Shown here in pieces: positions 15,241-24,300 of a stretch of 64,000 nt of DNA. Position 1 is the first letter of the stretch. Each line of letters begins with the position of its first letter. The translations under genes and the position numbers were made by a program. The notes beneath the pieces were generated by a model, which worked only from the letters and a program-made list of their open reading frames with translations, was not told the DNA's origin and made no database searches. The DNA comes from Actinomadura barringtoniae (GTDB lineage: Bacteria > Actinomycetota > Actinomycetes > Streptosporangiales > Streptosporangiaceae). The stretch is taken from contig NZ_JAGEOJ010000012.1 of NCBI RefSeq assembly GCF_017573505.1, forward strand, positions 1 to 64,000. The letters are read 5' to 3'.

Positions 15241-16670
15241 GAGTAGCCGGTCAGGCCGCCACCCTGCAGGTTCAGGGTGCGGCCGACGGTCACGGCGCCG
15301 GTGAAGCCGAACGCGCCGGGCGACCCGATCAGCAGGTCGCTGGACCGCCCCTGCCCGAAGTGCCGGATCGCGACCGCCCAGCCGAACTGCACCTGCGAGC
15401 CGAACGGCGAGGTGAGCATCGACCCGCCCTTGGCCGCCAGGCCCTGGTGGCGGACGCCCTTCAACACCCGTACGGCGGCGCGTCCCGGGGCGCCGATCGC
15501 GATGTCGGGCACGTGGTCGCCGTTGAGGTCACCGGCGGCGATCGCTGCGCCGAAGTGGTCGTACTTGCCGCCGCTGCTCCAGGTGCGGCCGATCTGCCGC
15601 ATCGACGGACCGGCGAGGATCTGCACCGCTCCCTGGCTGTAGGCGGCGGGCGCGTCGCCGGAGTTCTCGCCGGGCGAGCCGACCGCCACGTCCGCGCGGC
15701 CGTCCCCGTCGAAGTCGGCGACCGCGAGGGCCGCGCCGAACCGGTCGAGCCGTTCGGGCGTGCCGCCGACCCCGGCCTCGTCCTGCGACACGTAGTCGGC
15801 GGAGCGTTCCACCGGGTCCACGATCGTGATGGAGCCCTGCGTTTTCAGGCCGTCACCCGGCGCGCCGACCGCGAGCTCGGCCCGCTTGTCGCCGTCGAAG
15901 TCGCCCGCAGCCAGCACCGATCCGAAGGAGTCGGTCTCGGCCGCGTGCTGCCCGACCCAGCTCGTGCGCTCGGTGACCAGCGGCCCCGGGCGCAGCGTAC
16001 GGCCGTGCAGCCCGAAGACGGCCACGCCGCCGCCACCGGTCAGCCCCGGCGCGCCCACGGCCAGCTCGGCGTCGCCGTCGTGGTCCAGGTCGGCCGCGAC
16101 CAGCGCCGCACCGAACCGGTCCGTCCCGTACCCGCCCTTGAGCGCCTTCACGGTGAGCACCTGGCCGGGCCGCAGGCCGTTCGGCGAGCCCATGTAGATC
16201 TGCACCGCGCCGTTGCCCTCGGCACCGGGACGCCGCACGCCGAAGACCTGGTCCGGCACGCCGACGGCGAGGTCGGCGCAGTGGTCGCGGTTGAAGTCGC
16301 CGACGGCGAGCGAGGCCCCGAATCCGGCACCGGCCTGGCCACCGCCCGGCTGGTTGAGCCAGGTCACGGGTCCGGCGGGCGCCGCGTGCCGGTCGCCGTA
16401 GCGGACGGCGACCGCCCCGGCCCGCCTGCGGCCGTCGACGCGCGCGTACGGGGCGCCGACGGCGAGGTCGGCGAGCCCGTCGCCGTTGAAGTCGGACGGC
16501 GCCGAGCCATGGCAGGGCGCCTTGATGACGCCGGGCGCGGCCGCCTGCCGAACGGTCATCGGAGCGGGCGCGGCGTCCGGCGCTGCCGCGAGAAGCGGCG
16601 CGGACGGGCCGGGAATCGTGATGAGGGCTACGAGCGGGGACAGCCGCCATGCGGCGCGGGAGCTGCTCAC
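15231..16670 (-). CDS. Secreted FG-GAP (integrin-alpha-like) repeat protein
   Basis: 479 aa. An N-terminal hydrophobic stretch (SPLVALITIPGPSAPLLAAA) is a probable signal peptide. The rest is about seven FG-GAP beta-propeller blades with calcium loops of the form DxNxDGxxDLAVG (DFNGDGLADLAVG, DFNRDHCADLAVG, DLDHDGDAELAVG, DFDGDKRAELAVG, DFDGDGRADVAVG, DLNGDHVPDIAIG). Such proteins are extracellular or cell-surface; their binding partners are generally unknown. GTG 16670 is the chosen start, with a weak Shine-Dalgarno. It may be co-transcribed with the methyltransferase upstream. Confidence 0.85.
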   Translation of the reverse strand: MSSSRAAWRLSPLVALITIPGPSAPLLAAAPDAAPAPMTVRQAAAPGVIKAPCHGSAPSDFNGDGLADLAVGAPYARVDGRRRAGAVAVRYGDRHAAPAGPVTWLNQPGGGQAGAGFGASLAVGDFNRDHCADLAVGVPDQVFGVRRPGAEGNGAVQIYMGSPNGLRPGQVLTVKALKGGYGTDRFGAALVAADLDHDGDAELAVGAPGLTGGGGVAVFGLHGRTLRPGPLVTERTSWVGQHAAETDSFGSVLAAGDFDGDKRAELAVGAPGDGLKTQGSITIVDPVERSADYVSQDEAGVGGTPERLDRFGAALAVADFDGDGRADVAVGSPGENSGDAPAAYSQGAVQILAGPSMRQIGRTWSSGGKYDHFGAAIAAGDLNGDHVPDIAIGAPGRAAVRVLKGVRHQGLAAKGGSMLTSPFGSQVQFGWAVAIRHFGQGRSSDLLIGSPGAFGFTGAVTVGRTLNLQGGGLTGYSIG

Positions 16671-16733
16671 ACCCGCAAGGTCCCCGGCGCATGGAACCTC
16701 CGGAAACCGCCGGATTGACCGACGAGTGAATTT

Positions 16734-16793
16734 ACGGCTTCCGTGCCCACGGCTTCCGTGCCCTACGGCTTCCGTGCCCTACGGCTTCCGTGC
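16734..16793 (-). repeat. 4 x 16-bp array covering a methyltransferase stop codon
   Basis: On the plus strand the unit is ACGGCTTCCGTGCCCT, at 16734-16748 (15 bp), 16749-16764, 16765-16780 and, partially, 16781-16793. The gene's TAG (16781-16779) spans the last unit junction. Confidence 0.9.
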
Positions 16794-17573
16794 GACGGCG
16801 CCCCACATCGCCGTCGCCGTGCCCGGCTCGGGAACGTCAGGATCTGGCCGCCACTCCTGGGCCGGGACGACGCCGGGCTCGACCAGTTCCAGCCCGTCGC
16901 AGAACGCCTGGACCTGCTCGCGGCGGCGGAAGGTGACCTTCATTCCCATCGACTTGGTCAGCGACGCCTCCGCCTTGGCCGAGTACTCGGGGACCTGGTC
17001 GATCGCGGGATGGGAGATCGCGAGATGGCTGCCCGCCGGGACCGCGTCCAGCAGCGCGTCCACGATGCCCTTCGGGTCGTCCTCGTCGGGGATGCAGTGC
17101 AGGATCGCGATCAGCATGATCCCGACCGGCTTGCTCAGGTCGAGGGTCTTCGCGGCCGTCTCGAGGATCGCGCCGACCTCGCGCGCGTCGGCCTCCAGGT
17201 AGTCGACGGTCCCGGTGGCGCTGGTGAGCAGCGCGTGCGCGTGGGCCAGCACGATCGGGTCGTTGTCGACGTAGACGACGCGGGCGTCGGGGTCGATGGC
17301 CTGCGCGACCTCGTGGGTGTTGTTCGAGGCCGGGATGCCGGTCCCCAGATCGAGGAACTGCCGTACGCCCTGGTCGGCCATGTAACGCACCGCGCGGCCG
17401 AGGAAGCGGCGGTTGGCGCGCACCCCGGGCAGCACGGCGGGCGTGGCCTCGATGACCTTCTCCGCCGCCTCCCGGTCGGCGGCGAAGTTGTCCTTGCCGC
17501 CCAGCCAGTAGTCATAGATGCGCGCGATGTGCGGTGTGCTCGCGTCGATCCTGTCGGCCCGCTCCTCCGCCAC
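16779..17573 (-). CDS. SAM-dependent methyltransferase, DUF574 family
   Basis: 264 aa. The opening HIARIYDYWLGGKDNFAADREAAEKV is the hallmark of the actinobacterial DUF574/Methyltransf_19 family. SAM-binding features are VRQFLDLGTGIPASNNTHEVA and VVYVDNDPIVLAHAHALL, with a mid-strand acidic LEADAREV. Natural substrates are unknown for nearly all members. GTG 17573 has GGAGGT about 7 nt upstream. It is divergent from a paralogue at 17796, and its 3' end carries a 16-bp stop-codon repeat. Confidence 0.9.
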   Translation of the reverse strand: MAEERADRIDASTPHIARIYDYWLGGKDNFAADREAAEKVIEATPAVLPGVRANRRFLGRAVRYMADQGVRQFLDLGTGIPASNNTHEVAQAIDPDARVVYVDNDPIVLAHAHALLTSATGTVDYLEADAREVGAILETAAKTLDLSKPVGIMLIAILHCIPDEDDPKGIVDALLDAVPAGSHLAISHPAIDQVPEYSAKAEASLTKSMGMKVTFRRREQVQAFCDGLELVEPGVVPAQEWRPDPDVPEPGTATAMWGAVARKP

Positions 17574-17795
17574 GGCCGTTACCTCCCGTTCGCCCCGGTA
17601 TCGACGCAAGCCTAAAGCGCACGCCCCCGTCCGGCGCAGGAAAACGATCAATCGGCCGCAGGGGCCGGTCACGGCCACCGGCATGGGCCCCGAACTGGGC
17701 GGTCTCGGCTCGGCTAGATCTCGATCTTCCGGGAAAGTAACGCGCCCGCGCCCGAAAAGGGCAGAATGACCCATGGGTCAGCCGGGAGGTGAACA
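17574..17795. promoter_or_regulatory. Shared upstream region of the two methyltransferases
   Basis: 222 bp between divergent paralogues, each preceded by a strong Shine-Dalgarno (GGAGGT minus, GGGAGGTG plus). I could not identify an operator or a convincing promoter in it. Confidence 0.3.
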
Positions 17796-18593
17796 GTGAG
17801 CGACGAACGCCGGGAGCCCAACTTCGACGTGTCCGTGCCCAACATCGCCCGGATGTACGACTACTGGCTGGGCGGCAAGGACAACTACGCGGCCGACCGC
17901 AAGGCCGCCGAGCAGATCGTCGAGATCTCGCACGGCTGGATCCGCCACGACGCGCGGCTCAACCGGGCCTTCCTGGGCCGGGCGGTGCGCACGATGGCGG
18001 CGGCGGGCGTACGGCAGTTCCTCGATCTCGGGTCGGGACTGCCCACCAAGGAGAACGTGCACGAGGTCGCCCGCGGCGTCGACCCGGGCGCGCGCGTGGT
18101 CTACGTCGACTACGACCCGATCGTGACCGCGCACGGGCAGGCGCTGCTCGCCCGGTCCGAGGGCGTCGGCTTCGTTCAGGCGGACGTGCGCGAGCCCGAG
18201 GCGATCCTGGCGCACGAGACCGTCAAGGAGCTCATCGATTTCAGCCGGCCCGTCGGCCTGCTCGCCGTGGCGGTCCTGCACTTCGTCTCCGACGAGGAGG
18301 ACCCCTGGTCGATCCTGGAGCGGCTGCGGAGCCCGCTGGTCTCGGGCAGCTTCCTGGCCGTCTCGCACCTGGAGAAGGACTCCTACCCCAAGATCATCGA
18401 CCAGTCCAAAGAGGTCTACAAGACCACCAGCTCCGGGTTCGCGGTCCGCGACCGGGACGAGATCGGGCGGATGTTCGAGGGGTTCGAGCTGCTGTCGCCC
18501 GGCCTCACCCACCCGGCCAAGTGGCGCCCCGACGACCCGATCGAGACCGCCGAGACGTTCGCCCGCCTGGTCGGCGTCGGCGTCATGCCCTAG
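17796..18593 (+). CDS. SAM-dependent methyltransferase, DUF574 family (paralogue)
   Basis: 265 aa, clearly homologous to the divergent gene at 16779 (IARMYDYWLGGKDNYAADRKAAEQ, VRQFLDLGSGLPTKENVHEVA, VVYVDYDPIVTAHGQALL) but well diverged in the C-terminal half. GTG 17796 follows GGGAGGTG by 5 nt. Its 3' end overlaps the convergent map gene by 11 nt. The substrate is unknown. A head-to-head pair of diverged DUF574 paralogues suggests an old duplication with later specialisation. Confidence 0.9.
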   Translation: MSDERREPNFDVSVPNIARMYDYWLGGKDNYAADRKAAEQIVEISHGWIRHDARLNRAFLGRAVRTMAAAGVRQFLDLGSGLPTKENVHEVARGVDPGARVVYVDYDPIVTAHGQALLARSEGVGFVQADVREPEAILAHETVKELIDFSRPVGLLAVAVLHFVSDEEDPWSILERLRSPLVSGSFLAVSHLEKDSYPKIIDQSKEVYKTTSSGFAVRDRDEIGRMFEGFELLSPGLTHPAKWRPDDPIETAETFARLVGVGVMP

Positions 18594-19365
18594 CTTCCGA
18601 TTCACGCCGGGTGAGCACCAGCGGCTCGTCCTCGGTGATGGCGACCGTGTGCTCGGAGTGGGCCGTACGCGAGCCGTCTGCCGACCGGATGGTCCAGCCG
18701 TCGGGGTCGTAGACGATCCGGTCGGTCGTCCGCGCGAACCAGGGTTCGATCGCCAGCGTCAGCCCCGGCCGCAGCTTCAGGCCGCGCCCCGCCCGGCCCC
18801 GGTTCGACACGTGCGGCGCCTCGTGCATGGTGCGGCCGATGCCGTGACCGCCGAACTCGTCGTTCACCGGGTAGCCATGGCCGCTGGCCACCGCCCAGAT
18901 CGCCGCCGAGATGTCGCCCAGGCGATTGCCCGGACGCGCCGTGTCGATCGCGGCCTCCAGCGCCTCCTGGGTGGCACGGACGATCCGCAGGTCCTCCTCC
19001 TCGGCCGTTCCGACGATGACCGTGCGCGCCGAGTCGGCCGCCCAGCCGTCGATGCTGACCGCGATGTCCGTGCTGAGCACGTCCCCGTCGCGCAGCACGT
19101 AGTCATGGGGCAGGCCGTGCAGGACGGCGTCGTTGACCGACAGGCAGATGACGTTGCGGAACGGTCCACGCCCGAAGGACGGCGCGTAGTCCCAGTAACA
19201 CGACTCCGCGCCCCGCTGTTTGATCATGCCGCGCGCGTGGTGCTCCAGCTCCAGCAGGTTGACGCCCACGTCGGCGAGCCGGCCGACCTCCGAGAGCACC
19301 TCGGCGACGAACCGCCCGGCCACGTGCATCCGCTCGACCTCGGCGGGCGTCTTCAGTTCGATCAC
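18583..19365 (-). CDS. map: Methionine aminopeptidase, type I
   Basis: 260 aa, the full length of bacterial MetAP-I. It removes N-terminal Met from nascent proteins. Metal ligands are visible in DGDVLSTDIAVSIDGWAADSART (two Asp), GHGIGRTMHEAPHV (His) and LAIEPWF (Glu), with a final Glu in HTVAI context (AHSEHTVAI). GTG 19365 has GAGGT 5 nt upstream. It stands apart from ribosomal-protein genes and is divergent from an XRE regulator across a perfect 17-bp inverted repeat, so this is probably a second, regulated copy rather than the housekeeping one (inference). Confidence 0.92.
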   Translation of the reverse strand: MIELKTPAEVERMHVAGRFVAEVLSEVGRLADVGVNLLELEHHARGMIKQRGAESCYWDYAPSFGRGPFRNVICLSVNDAVLHGLPHDYVLRDGDVLSTDIAVSIDGWAADSARTVIVGTAEEEDLRIVRATQEALEAAIDTARPGNRLGDISAAIWAVASGHGYPVNDEFGGHGIGRTMHEAPHVSNRGRAGRGLKLRPGLTLAIEPWFARTTDRIVYDPDGWTIRSADGSRTAHSEHTVAITEDEPLVLTRRESEARA

Positions 19366-19388
19366 GAGTACCTCACGTACGGGAAGTT

Positions 19389-19439
19389 GCTGGTATTTCT
19401 ATACCGACTCTAGCACCTTGACGGTATAGAAATACCAGC
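19389..19439. promoter_or_regulatory. 17-bp perfect inverted repeat between map and the XRE gene
   Basis: The left arm GCTGGTATTTCTATACC (19389-19405) is matched exactly by the right arm at 19423-19439, with 17 bp between. Each arm is itself near-palindromic (GGTATnnnnATACC), so the region can be read as two operators. The right arm fills the spacer of the XRE promoter, and the left arm contains TATAGA, a possible -10 for map. Autoregulation plus control of map is the natural reading (inference). Confidence 0.85.
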
Positions 19440-19447
19440 CCTACCCT
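19418..19447 (+). promoter_or_regulatory. Promoter of the XRE gene (TTGACG-18-TACCCT)
   Basis: -35 TTGACG at 19418-19423, 18-bp spacer, -10 TACCCT at 19442-19447, and the ATG only 6 nt further, so the transcript is probably leaderless. Confidence 0.65.
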
Positions 19448-19453
19448 GAGGCC

Positions 19454-19723
19454 ATGGTCCGCCACCCGCTCACGCCCGAGCAGATCGAAGCCGGCAGGCG
19501 CCTCGGCGCCCTGCTGCGCCACGCACGGGCGGAACGCGATCTCGCGGAGGTCGCGCAGGCGGCCGGCATCTCCCCCGAGACCCTGCGCAAGATCGAGACC
19601 GGCCGCCTCCCCTCCCCCGGCTTCGGCACGATCGTCCGCCTGGGCGAGGCACTTGACGTGCCGGTCCAAGACCTGGCAGCCACCTGGCGCGGCGGCGAGC
19701 TCCCCCTGGAAGCCGCCTCCTAG
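19454..19723 (+). CDS. XRE-family helix-turn-helix regulator
   Basis: 89-aa DNA-binding protein made almost only of an HTH_3 domain: LGALLRHARAERDLAEVAQAAGISPETLRKIETGRLPSPGFGTIVRLGEALDVPVQDL. No effector domain follows. ATG 19454 is fixed by the promoter 6 nt upstream and the following HTH. The divergent map gene and the inverted repeat between them suggest that it represses both. Confidence 0.88.
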   Translation: MVRHPLTPEQIEAGRRLGALLRHARAERDLAEVAQAAGISPETLRKIETGRLPSPGFGTIVRLGEALDVPVQDLAATWRGGELPLEAAS

Positions 19724-19747
19724 CCGCCCGTCCTTCGCCTCCCGCGG

Positions 19748-21334
19748 TCACGCCTGCTGAAGGCCGGGATTGTTGTTCTCGGTGATGAACGAAGCGCGGG
19801 TGCTCACCGGTGCTCCCGGGCGGGTGACGTACGGCAGGACGCGGAAGTCGGCTCGGCAGGTGTCCTTGGTCAGCGTGCAGCGGACGTAACCGCGCTGGTA
19901 GCTGGTGAACTTGATGTGCTCGTTGGCGTCCAGCAGGGCCTGACCACCGGGGTCGAGGTCCATGCCGTCCATCTTGGTGGAGATCGACGTCCCGACGAAC
20001 TCGACCCCGATGGTGCGCGAGCGAGGGTCGTCGAAGTCGGCCTTCAGGTCCGCGGCCATGTGGCGGTGCATGTCGCCGGTGAGGACGACCGGGTTGCGCA
20101 CCTGGGGGTCGGCGAGCGCCTGGAACAGGCGGTCGCGGGCCGGCTTGTAGCCGTCCCAGAAGTCCATCACGAACGCGCGGCCGTCGCCGGGGACGGTGTC
20201 GACCTGGGTGACCGGGACCTGCTGCGGGACGATGTTCCACCTGGCGGGCGACCGCTTCAGTCCGTCGAACAGCCACTTCTCCTGCGCGTCGCCGAGCACG
20301 GTCCGCCCGGGAAGGAGCCGGTCGGCGCAGTCGCTGGTCTTGTCGCCGCACGCCTGGTCGGCCCGGTATTGCCGGGTGTCGAGGAGATGGAAGCGCGCCA
20401 TCCGGCCGTAGCCGAGACTCCGGTAAAGGCGGCCGCTCGGGCCGGAGGGCTTGTTGGCGAGCCGCAGCGGAAGGTTCTCGTAGTACGCCTGGAAGGCCGC
20501 CGCCTTGCGCTGCCTGAAGACGGCCGGGTCGGTGCCCGGGTCCTTGCCGTAGTCGCCGACCCAGTTGTCGTCGATCTCGTGGTCGTCCCAGATCAGCGCC
20601 CACGGATGCGCCTGATGCGCGGCGATGACGTCGGGGTCGTAGTGGTGCAGCGCGTGCCGCAGCCGGTATTGGGTGAGGTCGTACGGCTCGGCCCGGATCT
20701 CGGGGGCGAGCTGGACCTTGCGCACCCCTCCGGCCTCGTCGATCGGGTTCTCGTAGATGTAGTCGCCGAGATGGAAGATCAGGTCGACGTCCTCGTCGGC
20801 CAGGTGCCGGTAGGCGGTGTAGTAGCCCTCGAACCACGCCTGGCAGGAGGCGTAGGCGAACGTCAGCTCCCGCAGGGCCGCCCTGGGCGACGGTGCGGTC
20901 TTGGTGCGGCCGACGGGGCTGACTGCGCCGCGGACCCGGAACCGGTAGAAGTAGTCGCGGCCCGGCTGGAGGCCTCGTACCTCGACGTGCACCGAGTGGG
21001 CCAGCTCGGGAACGGCGAAGGTTCGGCCGCGCCGGACGATCTTCTTGAATCGTTCGTCGGCCGCGACCTCCCAGCCGACCTCGACCTTGTTCGGCGGCAT
21101 CCCGCCGAGGCCGTCCAGGGCCAGCGGCTGCGGCGCGAGCCTGGTCCACAGGACGACGCCGTCCGGCCAAGGGTCTCCGGACGCGACGCCGAGCGAGAAC
21201 GGGTCGTCTGTGAACGTGGGCGCCGCCCAGGCCTTGGCGGGTGAGAAGCCCGCGGCGGCGGCGCCGAGACCGAGGGCGCCTGCGCCGACGAGCAGCTCAC
21301 GCCGCCCGAACGCCGGTCCAGAGGGAAGGGTCAC
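19748..21334 (-). CDS. phoD: Tat-exported PhoD-type phosphodiesterase/phosphatase (second copy)
   Basis: 528-aa PhoD-family enzyme related to the one at 13669 (LGVASGDPWPDGVVLWTRLAP, IFHLGDYIYENP, IWDDHEIDDNW, VVLTGDMHRH). The N-terminus GRRELLVGAGALGLGAAAAG is a Tat signal. GTG 21334 overlaps the stop of the upstream GH106-like gene as GTGA and has AAGGAG 7 nt upstream, so it is translated from the sugar-utilisation operon and not from a phosphate-starvation promoter of its own. This is odd company for PhoD: it may remove phosphate or phosphodiester substituents from the rhamnose-containing polymer (inference). Confidence 0.92.
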   Translation of the reverse strand: MTLPSGPAFGRRELLVGAGALGLGAAAAGFSPAKAWAAPTFTDDPFSLGVASGDPWPDGVVLWTRLAPQPLALDGLGGMPPNKVEVGWEVAADERFKKIVRRGRTFAVPELAHSVHVEVRGLQPGRDYFYRFRVRGAVSPVGRTKTAPSPRAALRELTFAYASCQAWFEGYYTAYRHLADEDVDLIFHLGDYIYENPIDEAGGVRKVQLAPEIRAEPYDLTQYRLRHALHHYDPDVIAAHQAHPWALIWDDHEIDDNWVGDYGKDPGTDPAVFRQRKAAAFQAYYENLPLRLANKPSGPSGRLYRSLGYGRMARFHLLDTRQYRADQACGDKTSDCADRLLPGRTVLGDAQEKWLFDGLKRSPARWNIVPQQVPVTQVDTVPGDGRAFVMDFWDGYKPARDRLFQALADPQVRNPVVLTGDMHRHMAADLKADFDDPRSRTIGVEFVGTSISTKMDGMDLDPGGQALLDANEHIKFTSYQRGYVRCTLTKDTCRADFRVLPYVTRPGAPVSTRASFITENNNPGLQQA

Positions 21335-24300
21335 GAGGGGCTCCTTAGGTGCACCGGGCCGAACAGGCCGGAAACGCGCTGGCCGGAGAAGACGAAGTGA
21401 GTCGGGCTGACGTCGTCGAGGTAGGGGGCGAGGGTGCCGTACACCAGGACTTCGATCTCGTTCGCGCCGGGCACGAGCGCCGCGCCGACGTCGAACCTGT
21501 AGGGGGCGCAGATCCGGACCCCGGCTGCATGTCCGTTCACCGTGACCTCGGCCGTGCCGCGCACCTTCCCGAGGTCGAGCGTGGCGGGGCCGGGCGTCTC
21601 AGGCAGGTCGAGGCGGCGCCGGTAACGCACGCCGCCGCTGTATCCGGACAGGCCCGCGGACTCCCAGTCGCCGAGCTCGATCGTTCCGGGACCGACGCCG
21701 AACCGCACCGGTCCGGCCAGTGCGGCGCCCGCTCGATGACCGGGCCGGGTCAACACCCGCAGGACCGCCGTGCGCGCTCCCGAACGGTTCCCCGGCAGCG
21801 TCACCTCGACGCGTCCCCGCTCTCCGTGGAACGAGCAGGGCCGGTCGTCCACGAGGACTCCGAGCAGCTGACCGTTCACCTCGAGGGTCATCTGGATCGC
21901 GCCCGGCGGGACCTCGCAGCGCAGCCACTCGACCCGCGAACCCTCGTCGGGCACCGCGAGCCTCGAAGGCAGGACGATGCCGGTGTCCGGGGCGTCCTCC
22001 AGCCAGGCTGCTCCGGGCAGCGGGTGCGGGCGCCGGTGCAGGTGGAGGGCGGCGGGATCGCCGTGCTGGCGGCGCCGTGGCACGACCGGCACTGCCACGC
22101 CATCGCGCGACGCGGTCCAGCCCGTTCCGGAGACCGCGACGCCGTCCACCAGCACGGCACCGCCGTCCACGACCAGGGTCAGCTCGCCTGCCGGGACCTC
22201 GTAGCGGCCCACGCGAGGGACGTCCAGTTCCTCGTACGGATCGAAGCCGCCCTGACGACCGGCCTCCGCTCCGTCCACGAGGATCCGGCAGGGCGCCGCC
22301 GACGCCACCTGGAGCGTTCCAGCCGAGCTCAGCGTGGTGGTGAACGCGACCGGCCCGGTTCCCTCGGCAGTCATCCATTCAGGCCGCCGGTAGCGCACCG
22401 GGTCGGTCACGACGGCCACGTGCGCGCGCAGCGTCAGGTCTTCATCCGGAACGAGGCGAAGCTCGACATCATGGTCGCCGGCGCCGAGCCGGTCAGCGGC
22501 GATGGCCAGGTAGCCGCGGTCGTCGAGCCGTAGCGCGACGCCGTCCACGAGCGCCTCTTTCGCGGCCGGTGCGCCGATCGCCAGATAGCCGGAGCCCGGC
22601 ACGGTCAGGCGCGCGCGGAAGGTGACCCGCTCACCCGCCGCGACCTCCCCGAAGTCGAGGAACTCCTCGGGCACATGCCCCTTCGGGCCGAGGACGTCAC
22701 GGTGGATCGGGTCCTTGCGAATGCCGCGCGAGTCGGAGTACTCGGCCGTCCGCCACCGCACGCCGTCACCGTCGCCGACCCGCCAGACCCCGTGCGGGCC
22801 GAACGTGGCGTGCGCCTCGCTCCACCGGCCCTTGTCCTTGAGGCGATGCCGCAAGCCCCAGCACTCCACGCCCACCGCCTCACCGATCGGCCGGGCGAAG
22901 TCGCCCCACGCGTTGTCGAGCGTCGGGACCAGCTCCATCTCCCACGCCGAGCCGAGGTCCACCGAACGCTCCGGCGCCGCAGCCGCAGGCGGCTCCGCGC
23001 GATCGCCTCCGGGGAAGACGACCAAGGCGGCCGGGCCTTCGTCGAACGGCACGAGCGTCGTTCCGTCGGGTGTGCTCGCCAGCGGCCGGGGCCGGCCGCC
23101 GAACGGGCTGAGCAGGTAGGCCGGTCCGCTGACGCCCTCCACCCGCAGCGGCATCTCGCGCACGTAGCGGTCGGGGTCGAAGTCGTAGGTCACGTCCAGC
23201 CAGCCCAGGTCGGCCCCGCGCTCGCCGGGACGTCCCACCGACACCCGGCTGGCCATGGAGGCCGACGCCGTGACGAAGACGACGGTCGTGCCGTCCACCT
23301 CGCGTACGAGCACGGGCAGCGGGGCGTGCACGCGGCGACCGGCCTCCAGCAGCGGCCCGAGGCCGTCCACGTCCGCGACGACCTCGATCAGCTCGGCGAG
23401 CCGGACCACGTCGCCGTCCCCGATCACTTCGCGCGGCGGGGAGCCGATCGCGATGACGCGGCCGCCCTGCTCGATCAGCTCGACGAGGCGTTGGACCGTG
23501 GCCCCTTCGAGGACCGTGCAGCCGGGCAGGAGCACGGTCGCGTACGACTCGTCCGCCACGGTCAACCGGCCATCGACCACGGCGGAACGCTGGACCGAGT
23601 CGTCGTCCACCACGTCGGCGTCGATGCGCAGCCGGTCGAGCTCGCCCGGCGCCATCGCGAACCACGCCATGTCGCCGACGAGCGCGCGGTAGATCTCCTG
23701 CGCGCGCGCCGCGTCCTCGTCCACGCCGTCGAGCCTCGATCCGGCCTGCGCGGTGGCGGTCGGGAAGAGCACCGCGACGTCGCAGACGTGCCGTCCGAGC
23801 GACAGCGCGGCGCAGAGCCGGGAGACGGCGTCCGCGAAGACCTTGTAGTGCGCCCAGTAGGGCTGGCGCCAGTCCGTCGAGGGCGGCGCCCACTCCCACC
23901 AGCCGGCCTTCGTCGTGTAGTAGGTGGCGTGCGGGTTGTAGAGGGTGGCGCCCGCGCGCAGCCAGGGCAGCAGCCAGTCGAAGGTCTCCTCCAGCGTCCC
24001 GCCCCAGCCGCTGGAGTGGAACGCCTCGATCCACGTGCGGTCCCGCCCGTACAGGTGCGCCAGCGAGGAGTGGATGCGCGCGTCGCCGTGATGGTCGGAC
24101 CCCGGCGCGCCGAACCAGCGGTGCGTACGGGCGTAGTCGGCGTACAGCCGCACGCCGTCGACGGGCAGCCCGGCCCGCGCCGGGTCCTGCTGGTCGCATC
24201 CGTGCAGCAGGCCGTGCCGTTCGTGCCAGGCCGCCAGCGGCCGGAAGAACGCCTCCTCGGCCAGCTCCGACCGGGTCAGGTGGTAGTCACGGCGGACACC

